Source: an uncultured Sphingomonas sp. | GTDB taxonomy: Bacteria; Pseudomonadota; Alphaproteobacteria; Sphingomonadales; Sphingomonadaceae | DNA length: 64,000 nucleotides | Assembly: GCF_913774285.1 (NCBI RefSeq) | Contig: NZ_CAJYHX010000028.1 | Coordinates: 124,001-188,000, forward strand | Direction of reading: 5' to 3' | Shown: positions 36,811 through 44,925 of the stretch, in pieces | How positions within the stretch are numbered: the stretch's first letter is position 1 | How the letters are laid out: each line of letters opens with the position of its first letter | Made by a program: the position numbers and the translations under genes | Notes under the pieces: generated by a model | What the model was told of the DNA's origin: nothing | The model's input: the letters and a program-made list of their open reading frames with translations, nothing else | Databases searched by the model: none

Positions 36811-38140
36811 CGACGAGCAGGCGGCCGCCGTCGAGCAGCGCCGCCGCGACCATGCCGAGCCCCGAGGCGAGCACCAGCGCCTGCGGCCCGCATCCCGCCT
36901 GGACCAGCCACAGCCCCACCCCGCCGGTCACCAGGAAGAAGGCGAGGATGCCGTTGACGCCCGCCGCGACCTGGTCGCCCAGCGAGCGCAGCGCGTAGAC
37001 GAACACCACCTGCACGCCGTCGAACAGGATGAACGGCGCCCACAGCAGCAGCATGGTCGCAGCCAGTCCGTGCACCTCCGCCGGCGCGGGGAAGCGCTCG
37101 ACCACCAGCATCGGCACCAGCAGTAGGCAAGTGGCGAGCAGCCCGGTGGCGAGCGCGGCGAGCAGCGCGGCGATGCCGGCGCGCCCCGCCGCCGCCTGCG
37201 GCACGCCCTCGCCGACGGCGTTGCCGACCCGCACGCCCGCCGCCGAGCCCAGCCCCAGCGCCACCGCAAAGGTGACGTTGTGGATCGAGAAGACGATCTG
37301 GAAGGCATGCGCGGTTGCCTCGCCCAGCTGGGTGGAGAGCGCGATCAGGATCGAGAAGCCGACCAGCTCTAGTCCCGACGCCACCGCCGGTACCACGCCG
37401 AACCGGGCGAGTGCCCAGGCACCGCGCCACGTCTCCGCCCGCCCCCAGTCGCCGAGCAGGCGAACCCCGCGCGGTTCGGCACGCGGCAGCGTCCAGGCGG
37501 CGGCCAGCATGCCGATCGCGCCGAGTGCCGAGGCAATGGCGGTGGCACTCGCCGCGCCGACCGCGCCGAGCGCCGGAAGCCCCCAGGCGCCGGTAGCCAG
37601 CAGCCAGGCAAGCAGCGCGTTGATCGGCAGCACCGCGAGGTTGACCACCGTCACCCGCGCCGGCCGGCTGACTCCTTCGAGGAAGAAGCTGGTCGCGATG
37701 TTGAGCAGCTGGAAGGGATAGGCAAGCGCCATCACCTGCACCACCGGCGTGCTCGCCGCCACCAGATCGGGCGCGACGCCGACGCCCGCGAGCAGCGGCG
37801 CCGCGAAACCGAACAGGATGCCCATGCTCGCCAGACCGAGCAGCAGTGCGAGCAGCAGCCCTTCGTGCAGCACCCGGCCGGTCTGGCGCAGCTCCCCCGC
37901 GCCGTCGGCCCGCGACACATGAACGAGAACGCCGGTGAGCGCCCCCAGCCCGATCACGATTCCCGGGAAGGTGATCGTCCGGCTCGCACCCAGTGCCGCG
38001 ACCTGATGGGTGCCGGCCAGGCCCACCACCACGACGTCGGTCACATGGAGAATCGTCCAGTTGAGCCCGGTCAGCATCACCGGCCAGGCGAGCGCGAGGA
38101 GACGGCGCGTTTCGGCGGCGAGCGGGGTGGAAAGGGGCAT
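36782..38140 (-). CDS. MATE family efflux transporter
   Basis: 452 residues from ATG 38140 (MPLSTPLAAETRRLLALAWP); ATG 38152 is an alternative. Twelve membrane segments in two homologous halves are visible, starting PVMLTGLNWTILHVTDVVVV, with LNIATSFFLEGVSRPARVTV in the first half and GVRVGNAVGEGVPQAA in the second. MATE pumps expel drugs or metabolites using a sodium or proton gradient. The substrate is unknown. The stop lies inside the 3' end of the convergent zinc-ribbon gene. Confidence 0.93.
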   Translation of the reverse strand: MPLSTPLAAETRRLLALAWPVMLTGLNWTILHVTDVVVVGLAGTHQVAALGASRTITFPGIVIGLGALTGVLVHVSRADGAGELRQTGRVLHEGLLLALLLGLASMGILFGFAAPLLAGVGVAPDLVAASTPVVQVMALAYPFQLLNIATSFFLEGVSRPARVTVVNLAVLPINALLAWLLATGAWGLPALGAVGAASATAIASALGAIGMLAAAWTLPRAEPRGVRLLGDWGRAETWRGAWALARFGVVPAVASGLELVGFSILIALSTQLGEATAHAFQIVFSIHNVTFAVALGLGSAAGVRVGNAVGEGVPQAAAGRAGIAALLAALATGLLATCLLLVPMLVVERFPAPAEVHGLAATMLLLWAPFILFDGVQVVFVYALRSLGDQVAAGVNGILAFFLVTGGVGLWLVQAGCGPQALVLASGLGMVAAALLDGGRLLVVTRRIRSRS

Positions 38141-38269
38141 GGCCGGGGGCATAGGCGCAAGTGCTTGTGCAAGAAACCCGCACAAAGCGGGTTGCCAGCC
38201 CCATTTCGCTTTGCTAGGGGCCGCTGCCTTACCAGCCGCTGGTATGGAAATGCCGGCGGAAATTCACGT

Positions 38270-38356
38270 GCGGTCGTGGCGGAACTGGTAGACGCGCAAC
38301 GTTGAGGTCGTTGTGGCCGAAAGGCCGTGGAAGTTCGAGTCTTCTCGACCGCACCA
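38270..38356 (+). tRNA. tRNA-Leu (anticodon GAG)
   Basis: An 87-base class II tRNA. Acceptor arms GCGGTCG (38270-38276) and CGACCGC (38346-38352) pair fully, followed by discriminator A and an encoded CCA. The anticodon stem-loop CAACG-TTGAGGT-CGTTG gives GAG. A long variable arm (GTGGCCGAAAGGCCGTG region) and the GTTCGAGTC T-loop support tRNA-Leu. A terminator follows. Confidence 0.97.
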
Positions 38357-38368
38357 TGAATGAAGAGG

Positions 38369-38392
38369 ATGGGGGCTCCGGCCCCCATTTTC
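38369..38392 (+). terminator. Terminator of the tRNA-Leu gene
   Basis: ATGGGGGC-TCCG-GCCCCCAT stem-loop (38369-38388) followed by a T-run, 12 bases after the tRNA CCA. Confidence 0.85.
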
Positions 38393-38523
38393 GTATCCGC
38401 GCAACGGCCGCGACAATTTATCCGATAATCCGGCACAGTTTTGCGACATGTGCGTCGTACCCCGGTTCATGGACGAGCGGGCCTGCGGGCCCGCTTATGA
38501 TTCGAACAAGGGACGGAATAACG

Positions 38524-41100
38524 ATGAAGCGACTGGGGACCACCCTGGCAGGACTGTTGGCGGGCGTATCGCCGCTGGTGGCGCAGGCACAGACGACGAC
38601 GGCAACGTCGACACCGCAGTCGGGCGGCCGCCCCGTCCAGAACCAGCCGAGCGCGCCGGCCCAGGACGATCCCTATACCGACGAGATCGTCGTCACCGCC
38701 AGCGAGCCGCGCGGTGCTGTGAAGGGTGATATCCCCCCCGAGATTCAGCTGAACCAGGCCGATATCCGCGCCTATGCGGCGTCCTCCGTCTCGGACCTGC
38801 TGACCCAGCTCGCACCGCAGACCGGCAGCGGGCGCGGCAGCGGCATGCCGGTGGTGCTGCTCAACGGCCGCCGGATTTCAAGCTTCGCCGAAATCCGCGA
38901 CCTACCCACCGAAGCGATCGAGCGGGTCGACATTCTGCCGGAGGAAGTCGCGCTCAAGTTCGGCTATTCGGCGGACCAGCGCGTCGTCAACTTCGTGCTG
39001 CGCGAGCGCTTCCGCGCGCTCACCACCGAGCTGCAGGGCGGCGTGCCGACCGAAGGCGGCAACAGCACCCAGCAGGTGCAGGCCGACATCCTCAAGATCA
39101 ACCGCGATCGCCGCGTCAATCTCGACGTGAAATACCAGGGCACGACGGGCCTGCTGGAGAGCGAGCGCAACGTGCTGCAGACCTTCAACGACGGCAGCGG
39201 CGTCAACCAGGCGCCCTATCGCACGCTGGTCGCCCCCAGCCAGGACCTCACCATCAACGGCAGCTACGCGCGCAACCTGAACGAGAAGGTGGGCGCGACG
39301 GTCAACGGCACGCTGGAGGTGCAGCAGAGCGAGGCACTGCGCGGGCTGGCGCTCGCCCAGAGCGCAGCACCGCTCGCGCTGACCGCCGATCCCAGCCCGC
39401 TCACCGCGAGCAGCCGCACGATCACCGCGCACTTCGGCACCACGCTCAACGGCGACGGGCTGCCCTGGAGCAACGCGTGGAGCTGGTCGCTCACCGGCAA
39501 TTATGATCGCGTCGAAAGCAAAACGATCACCGATCGCGGCTTCGATTCGCTCGGCGCCGCACGCCCGGCCGATCGCGGCAACTCAACCTCGAATGTCGGC
39601 ACGTTCGACGCGCTGCTGCGCGGGCCGCTGTTCGCGCTGCCGGCGGGTGACGTCTCCACCTCGCTGCGGATCGGCGGCAGCGTCAGCGGCTTCGACAGCA
39701 CCGCCTTCCGCAACGGCCTGGCGAGCGGCGCCTCGCTCTCGCGCAACATCGCCAGCAGCCAGCTCAACATCGACCTGCCGATCGCCAGCCGCCGCCGCGA
39801 CGTGCTCCAGCCGCTCGGCGACCTGACGATCAACGGCAATGTCGCCGTGCAGCACCTGTCGGACTTCGGCACGCTGACCACCACCGGCTACGGCGTGAAC
39901 TGGTCGCCGTTCAAGCCGGTGCGGCTGCTCGCCTCCTGGACCGATGCCGAGGATGCGCCGACCACCAGCCAGCTCGGCGGCCCGGTTGTCGCCAGCCCGA
40001 ACACCCGCGTGTTCGACTATCGCACCGGCCAGACCGTGACGGTCACGACGATCACCGGCGGCAATCCGACGCTGCAGGCGGAGAAGCGCCACGTCATGAA
40101 GCTGGGCCTGGAACTGCGCCCGCTCGAGAAGACCGATCTCTCGATCCGCGCCGACTATGTCACTAGCCGCATCCGCAACGACATCGCCACCTTCCCCGCC
40201 GCCACGGCGGCGATCGAGGCGGCGTTCCCGGATCGCTTCGTCCGCGACCCCGACGGCGATCTGGTGAGCATCGACAATCGCGCGGTGAACTTCGCCGAGA
40301 ACAACACCCAGCAGCTGCGCTGGGGCTTCAACCTGTCGGTGCCGATCAAGTCGTCGCTCGAGAAGAAGATCGCCGCAATGCGCGCCCAGCGCGAGAAGGA
40401 ACGCGCCGATGCGATCGCCGCGGGCAAGCCGTTGCCCGCGGAAGGCCAGGCGCGGCTGTTCGGGCAGGGCCAGAACGGCCAGCGTCCGCCGTTCGGCGGC
40501 AGCCTGTTCGGTCCGCCGCCGGCCCCTCCGGCGGGCGCGGCACCGGGCGGTGGCGGCCCGGGCGGCGGTGGCTTCCGCGGCCGCGGCGGCTTTGGCGGTC
40601 CCAATGGCGCGCTGGCCGGTCGGCTGCAGTTCAGCCTCTACCATACCTGGTATTTCAAGAATCAGATCAAGATCCGGGACGGCGTGCCGATCCTCGACCT
40701 GCTGCACGGCGACGCCGCGGGCAACAATGGCGGCCAGCCGGCGCACCAGATCGACGCACAGGCGGGCTTCACCAAGGACGGCGTCGGCATGCGGCTCGGC
40801 TTCAAGTGGCAGAGCAGCACCAGCGTCTATACCGGGCTGAACAACACCAACCAGCTCAACTTCGGCGATCTCGGCACGTTCAACCTGCGCGTGTTCGCGG
40901 ACCTCGGCCGGCAGTTCAAGCTGGTGCGCGCGCATCCCTGGCTGCGCGGCACGCGGGTGAGCCTGGGTGTCTCCAACATCCTCAACAGCCGCCAGCGGGT
41001 GACCGACCAGACCGGGGCGGTACCGCTCAACTACCAGCCCGATCTGCTCGACCCCACCGGCCGCGCGGTGACCCTCAGCATCCGCAAGCTGTTCTTCTGA
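38524..41100 (+). CDS. TonB-dependent receptor-like protein with Gly-rich insertion
   Basis: 858 residues from ATG 38524 (MKRLGTTLAGLLAGVSPLVA, cut after AQA). A TonB-box-like DEIVVTAS lies near residue 56. A plug region has VSDLLTQLAPQTGSGRGSG, MPVVLLNGRRISSFAEIRDL and ERVDILPEEVALKFGYS, then a long beta barrel ending in TLSIRKLFF. Between residues about 645 and 700 a Gly/Pro-rich insertion (QRPPFGGSLFGPPPAPPAGA, then GGGG repeats with FRGRGG) follows a charged helix rich in Arg, Lys and Glu. This subfamily recurs in sphingomonads; the substrate is unknown. A large hairpin closes the gene. Confidence 0.85.
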   Translation: MKRLGTTLAGLLAGVSPLVAQAQTTTATSTPQSGGRPVQNQPSAPAQDDPYTDEIVVTASEPRGAVKGDIPPEIQLNQADIRAYAASSVSDLLTQLAPQTGSGRGSGMPVVLLNGRRISSFAEIRDLPTEAIERVDILPEEVALKFGYSADQRVVNFVLRERFRALTTELQGGVPTEGGNSTQQVQADILKINRDRRVNLDVKYQGTTGLLESERNVLQTFNDGSGVNQAPYRTLVAPSQDLTINGSYARNLNEKVGATVNGTLEVQQSEALRGLALAQSAAPLALTADPSPLTASSRTITAHFGTTLNGDGLPWSNAWSWSLTGNYDRVESKTITDRGFDSLGAARPADRGNSTSNVGTFDALLRGPLFALPAGDVSTSLRIGGSVSGFDSTAFRNGLASGASLSRNIASSQLNIDLPIASRRRDVLQPLGDLTINGNVAVQHLSDFGTLTTTGYGVNWSPFKPVRLLASWTDAEDAPTTSQLGGPVVASPNTRVFDYRTGQTVTVTTITGGNPTLQAEKRHVMKLGLELRPLEKTDLSIRADYVTSRIRNDIATFPAATAAIEAAFPDRFVRDPDGDLVSIDNRAVNFAENNTQQLRWGFNLSVPIKSSLEKKIAAMRAQREKERADAIAAGKPLPAEGQARLFGQGQNGQRPPFGGSLFGPPPAPPAGAAPGGGGPGGGGFRGRGGFGGPNGALAGRLQFSLYHTWYFKNQIKIRDGVPILDLLHGDAAGNNGGQPAHQIDAQAGFTKDGVGMRLGFKWQSSTSVYTGLNNTNQLNFGDLGTFNLRVFADLGRQFKLVRAHPWLRGTRVSLGVSNILNSRQRVTDQTGAVPLNYQPDLLDPTGRAVTLSIRKLFF

Positions 41101-41101
41101 C

Positions 41102-41146
41102 GGCCAGGCGGGCGCGGCGCCGGTTGCGCGCCGCGCCCGCTTGGCC
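41102..41146 (+). terminator. Large terminator-like palindrome
   Basis: GGCCA-G-GCGGGCGCGGCG, a 9-base loop, then CGCCGCGCCCGC-T-TGGCC: an 18-bp stem with one G-U pair, right after the TonB-receptor stop. No T-run follows. Confidence 0.65.
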
Positions 41147-41181
41147 CATCACCCGGTGCGAACCGTATGGGGGGATGGCGA

Positions 41182-42519
41182 ATGAAGCGTGGGTTGCTGC
41201 TGGCGGCATGGGCCGCCGCGAGTCTGCTGGCACTACCGGCACAGGCACAGGTGAGTGCCGACTGGGTGCGCGCGCACGAGACCTTCCTCGCCGGCGACGA
41301 GCTGCGCGGCCGCGGCAGCGCAACGCCCGACGAGGCGATCGCCGCCGCCTATGTGGCGGCGCAGTTCCGCGGCTTCGGCCTCCAGCCTGCGCCTGGCATG
41401 GACGGCTATCTGCAGAAGGCCCCGATCAGCCGGCCGAAGCTCAAGGCGCCGATCACCCTCACCGCCAACGGCCAGGCCGTGCCGGGCGCCGTGCTGCTGG
41501 TCGGCGACGGCACCGGCAGCGAGGGCTTCGCCCGGCTCACGCCCGTCAAGGCGATGTCGCGCATGGCACCTGCCCCGGTGATGCTGATCACCGGCGAGAT
41601 GCCCGTGATGCAGCTCTACCGGCTTGCCCGATCGTTCAAGACGCCGCGACTGCTGCTGGTCCGCGAGAGCGACGACACCAAGGCGATGATCAAGGGACTC
41701 CACGGCGAACCGCGCCTGCCTGGCGGACTCTACGGCGAATCGCGCGAGCCCAGCCCCTCGATCGTGGTGCTGCCCGCAGCCGCCTTCGACGCACTCGCGG
41801 CGCAAAAGGACCCCAAGGTCGCGCTCACCGTGCCGGTGGAAGAGAAGATCATCACCACCACCAACGCGATCGGCTGGCTGCCCGGCACCGACCCCAAGGC
41901 CGGCGTGCTGCTCTTGAGCGCCCATCTCGATCACCTCGGCGTCCAGGCCGACGGCACGATCCTGCACGGCGCCAATGACGACGCTTCGGGTACCACCGCG
42001 GTCCTCGAGCTCGCCCGCACGCTGGCGGCGAAGGGCAGGAGCAAGCGCGGCATCCTGTTCGTCGCCTATGGGTCGGAAGAGATCGGCGGTTATGGCTCGA
42101 CCTATTTCGGTGCGCATCCGCCGGTGCCGCTCGACCAGATCGTCGCCAATGTCGAGGTCGAGATGATCGGCGCGCAGGATCCCAAGCTGCCCACCGGCAC
42201 GATGATGATGACCGGGTTCGAGCGCTCGACCCTGGGCGAGACGCTCAAGGCGCACGGTGCCCTCGTCACCGCCGATCCCTATCCGGAGCAGAACTTCTTC
42301 CAGCGTTCGGACAATTATTCGCTCGCGAAGAAGGGTGTCGTCGCCCACACCATCTCGGGCTGGGCGGTGGTGCCGACCTATCACAGCAAGGACGATACGG
42401 TGGCAAACATCGACATCGCCTTCATGACCAAGGCGATCCAGTCGCTGGTCGAGCCGCTGCACGCGCTGGCCAACAGCGACGCCAAGCCGGAATGGAAGCC
42501 GGGCGGCAAACCCGAATGA
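41182..42519 (+). CDS. M28 family metallopeptidase
   Basis: 445 residues from ATG 41182 (MKRGLLLAAWAAASLLALPA, cut after AQA); an in-frame ATG at 41167 is less signal-like. Zinc ligands of M28 are visible: LLLSAHLDHLG (His), HGANDDASGTTAVLELAR (bridging Asp), YGSEEIGGYGS (catalytic Glu-Glu), the later VEVEMIGAQDP, and a final His near PTYHSKDD. A PA-like insertion domain lies at about 110-215. It is a secreted or periplasmic aminopeptidase. It follows the TonB-type receptor on the same strand and could supply peptides, but no shared regulation is seen. Confidence 0.9.
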   Translation: MKRGLLLAAWAAASLLALPAQAQVSADWVRAHETFLAGDELRGRGSATPDEAIAAAYVAAQFRGFGLQPAPGMDGYLQKAPISRPKLKAPITLTANGQAVPGAVLLVGDGTGSEGFARLTPVKAMSRMAPAPVMLITGEMPVMQLYRLARSFKTPRLLLVRESDDTKAMIKGLHGEPRLPGGLYGESREPSPSIVVLPAAAFDALAAQKDPKVALTVPVEEKIITTTNAIGWLPGTDPKAGVLLLSAHLDHLGVQADGTILHGANDDASGTTAVLELARTLAAKGRSKRGILFVAYGSEEIGGYGSTYFGAHPPVPLDQIVANVEVEMIGAQDPKLPTGTMMMTGFERSTLGETLKAHGALVTADPYPEQNFFQRSDNYSLAKKGVVAHTISGWAVVPTYHSKDDTVANIDIAFMTKAIQSLVEPLHALANSDAKPEWKPGGKPE

Positions 42520-42566
42520 CGGCGCCCGTGCTGGCGCCCGGCGCCGGCTTGCTCTAGCGAGGTACC

Positions 42567-43103
42567 ATGCACACGCCTCACATTGTCGCGCTGGGTGGAA
42601 CGCTGCGCGCCCAGTCCAGCACCGGCCGCCTGCTCGCCGCCGCCCTCGCCCGCGCCGAGGCGCGCGGTGCGCGCACCACCCTGCTCACCGGGCCGGACAT
42701 TGTCTTCCCGCATTTCGAGCCCGAGCATGGCGACACCGACGCCAGGGTGATGCGCTTCGTCGAGACGCTGCGCAGCGCCGATGCGGTGATCATCGGCTCG
42801 CCGGGCTATCACGGCACGCTCTCCGGGCTGGTGAAGACCGCGCTCGACTATGTCGAACTGCTCAGCCGCGACGACCGCGCCTATTTCGACGGGATGCCGG
42901 TGGGTCTGATCGCCACCGCGGCGGGCTGGCAGGCATCGGTCTCGACGCTGCAGGCGCTGCGCACCATCACCCACGCACTGCGCGGCTGGCCGACGCCGAT
43001 GGGGATTGCAGTGAACACGGTGGAGACGCCGGACGTGGAGGCGCATTGCCAGAAGTCGCTCGACGTGATGGTCGGGCAGATCTTCGACTTCCTGAAGCGC
43101 TAG
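42567..43103 (+). CDS. NADPH-dependent FMN reductase family protein
   Basis: 178 residues with a flavodoxin-like fold. GTLRAQSSTGRLLAAALARA forms the FMN phosphate loop, and GSPGYHGTLSGLVKTALDYV is the family signature, followed by GLIATAAGWQASVSTLQALR. Members reduce FMN, quinones, azo dyes or chromate with NAD(P)H in the cytoplasm. GAGG precedes the ATG. It is convergent with zntB across a family B repeat pair. The true substrate is unknown. Confidence 0.9.
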   Translation: MHTPHIVALGGTLRAQSSTGRLLAAALARAEARGARTTLLTGPDIVFPHFEPEHGDTDARVMRFVETLRSADAVIIGSPGYHGTLSGLVKTALDYVELLSRDDRAYFDGMPVGLIATAAGWQASVSTLQALRTITHALRGWPTPMGIAVNTVETPDVEAHCQKSLDVMVGQIFDFLKR

Positions 43104-43112
43104 ACCCACCAT

Positions 43113-43210
43113 CCGTCATTCCGGCGAAAGCCGGAATTCATTGGGGTCTCCGCAGCTCTTCTGGCTGCAGCGGAGTGGCGAATGTATCCCGGCTTTCGCC
43201 GGGATAACGG
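43113..43210. repeat. Family B palindromic repeat pair (locus 2)
   Basis: CCGTCATTCCGGCGAAAGCC plus GGAATTCATTGG (43113-43144) and an inverted unit CCGTTATCCCGGCGAAAGCC plus GGGATACATTC (complement, 43179-43210), separated by GGGTCTCCGC and an inner CTGGCTGCAG-type hairpin. Between convergent genes. Confidence 0.88.
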
Positions 43211-43222
43211 CCTTGGGGCCCG

Positions 43223-44173
43223 CTATTCGAACCAGTGCCGGCGGAGGAAATAGCCGGTGATGCCGAGCGCCATCGCGAGGCACATCCCCACCACGCCCCA
43301 GAAGGCCCAGGGCTCGTGCGCATAGGGGATGCCGTCGACGTTCATCCCCAGCAGGCCGGTGAGGAAGGTCAGTGGCAGAAACACCATCGCGACGATCGCG
43401 ATCACCAGCGAGCGCTGATCGAGCAGCTCGCCGCGCAGATCGGTGAGCGTCTCATGGGTCAGCGCGGCGCGCTCGCGGATGCTCTCCACTTCCTCCGCCA
43501 TGCGCGCGGCGCGGTCGGCAGCAGCGGAGAGGTGGAGGCGGTCATCCTCGCGCAGCCAGTCGCCAGGCAGTCCGGCAAGCTTCTCGATCGCCGCGCGCTG
43601 CGGATTGAGAAAGCGGCGATAGCCGATCGCCTGCACCCGCACCTTGTTGACCATCCGCCGCAGCTCGAAGGCGCGGTGGCCGGAAATCTGCTCCTCGCAA
43701 TCGTCGAGCGAATCGCCGAGCTCGGCGACGACGGGGTCGAGCTGCTCGGTGATCTCCTGCGCGATCGCGGCGATCAGGTCGCCGGGATCGAGGATCGTGC
43801 CCTTCTCGACTTCCTCGCGTACCGGCTGGAGCGCGTTGAGCTGCTTGCGCGTCACCGAGAAGACGCAGCCGCCCATGGCATAGATACGGATCGAGGCGAG
43901 CGGATCCGATGCCGTGGTCGCCTCGGCCGAAAGCCCGCGCAGGTTGATCACCGCGCCGTCGCCGACGGCGTCGCAGCGCGGCCGCGTCTCCGTCGCGGTC
44001 AGCGAATCGATGACGTAGGGGGAAAGCTGGGCCTCGCCGCTGAGCCAGAGCTGAGCCCGCTCGTCGTTGGTGGTGAGATGAATCCAGGTAAGGCCGCCCG
44101 TCTCCGAGAGCGCGGCGCGCATCGTCGGCTGGGTTACCTTTCCGTCCTTCACGACATAGGCAAAGCCGCTCAC
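43223..44173 (-). CDS. zntB: CorA/ZntB-family metal ion transporter
   Basis: 316 residues from GTG 44173, overlapping the cysG stop by four bases (GTGA). A large cytoplasmic N-domain with long helices (residues about 120-255) precedes two C-terminal membrane segments and the family motif GMNVDGIP (GMN pore entry), closer to the GMNVGGIP of ZntB than to the YGMNF of CorA. It would move zinc or another divalent cation across the inner membrane. It ends the argH-lipoprotein-lysA-cysG-zntB unit. The substrate metal is not certain. Confidence 0.88.
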   Translation of the reverse strand: MSGFAYVVKDGKVTQPTMRAALSETGGLTWIHLTTNDERAQLWLSGEAQLSPYVIDSLTATETRPRCDAVGDGAVINLRGLSAEATTASDPLASIRIYAMGGCVFSVTRKQLNALQPVREEVEKGTILDPGDLIAAIAQEITEQLDPVVAELGDSLDDCEEQISGHRAFELRRMVNKVRVQAIGYRRFLNPQRAAIEKLAGLPGDWLREDDRLHLSAAADRAARMAEEVESIRERAALTHETLTDLRGELLDQRSLVIAIVAMVFLPLTFLTGLLGMNVDGIPYAHEPWAFWGVVGMCLAMALGITGYFLRRHWFE

Positions 44174-44925
44174 GCCGCCATCTCCAGCCAGAGCGACAGG
44201 CCTTCGCCAGGATCGGCGGGCGGGCGGGCGAGGATGCGCGCGGCATCGGCACGCGCGCGGTTGAGGATGGCGTCGGGCACGTCGCCTAGATGGAAAAGCC
44301 GGTCGGCCTGCGCAAGCAGCCGGGCGTGACGCAGCGTGAGGTCCTCGGGATCGGGCGAAGTCAGCCGCAGCGTGACGAGCTCGGCCCGGGGCGGGGCGCC
44401 CTCGGCGAGCCAGCGATCGACATCGCCGTCGCTTGCGAGCAGGTCGAGCATCCCGCCCTCTCCCAATGCGTCGGCCAGGGCGCGGCGTCGGGCACCGGCA
44501 TCGGGCCAGCGCGCCTTCATCGCACTCCGGCTGCGCCCCAGTCCTCGGGCGAGCGCACCGAGGCTCGCCGGCAGCAGCGCTTCGAGCCGCTGGCGCAGCG
44601 CTGCCGCCAGCCCGGCCGAAACCCCGCCGGTGCCGATCGCGACCAGCACCGGATCGCGGTCGACGATCGCCGGCAGGGTGAAGTCGCACAATTCGGGCCG
44701 ATCGACGCAATTGACCAGCACGCCCCGCGCCTTGAGCCGCGCAACCACGTCCTCGGGTTCCGCGAGCGCGACGATGGCGAGCGCGGCGGCATCGCCCTCG
44801 CCCACCACCAGCGCCCCGGCGCGATCGAGCAGGCGGCGCTTGGCGTCCGCCGGCTCGCCCTCGCCGACCAGAATCACCGGCCGCCCCGCGAGCTTCACGA
44901 ACAGGGGCAGCGCGGCGAGCGTCAC
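44170..44925 (-). CDS. Siroheme synthase N-domain (precorrin-2 dehydrogenase/ferrochelatase-like)
   Basis: 251 residues; ATG overlaps the lysA stop by four bases. LPLFVKLAGRPVILVGEGEP then AKRRLLDRAGA is the NAD-binding CysG N-domain, and VLVAIGTGGVSAGLAAALRQ with EALLPASLGALARGLGRSRS the dimerisation helices. The C-terminal methyltransferase (CysG-C/SUMT) is absent; instead about 60 residues (from LRLTSPDPEDLTLRHARLLA) resemble its very start, where the GPGDPELLTL motif would be, now altered. It should oxidise precorrin-2 and insert iron for siroheme. A SUMT gene must lie elsewhere. Confidence 0.85.
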   Translation of the reverse strand: MTLAALPLFVKLAGRPVILVGEGEPADAKRRLLDRAGALVVGEGDAAALAIVALAEPEDVVARLKARGVLVNCVDRPELCDFTLPAIVDRDPVLVAIGTGGVSAGLAAALRQRLEALLPASLGALARGLGRSRSAMKARWPDAGARRRALADALGEGGMLDLLASDGDVDRWLAEGAPPRAELVTLRLTSPDPEDLTLRHARLLAQADRLFHLGDVPDAILNRARADAARILARPPADPGEGLSLWLEMAA

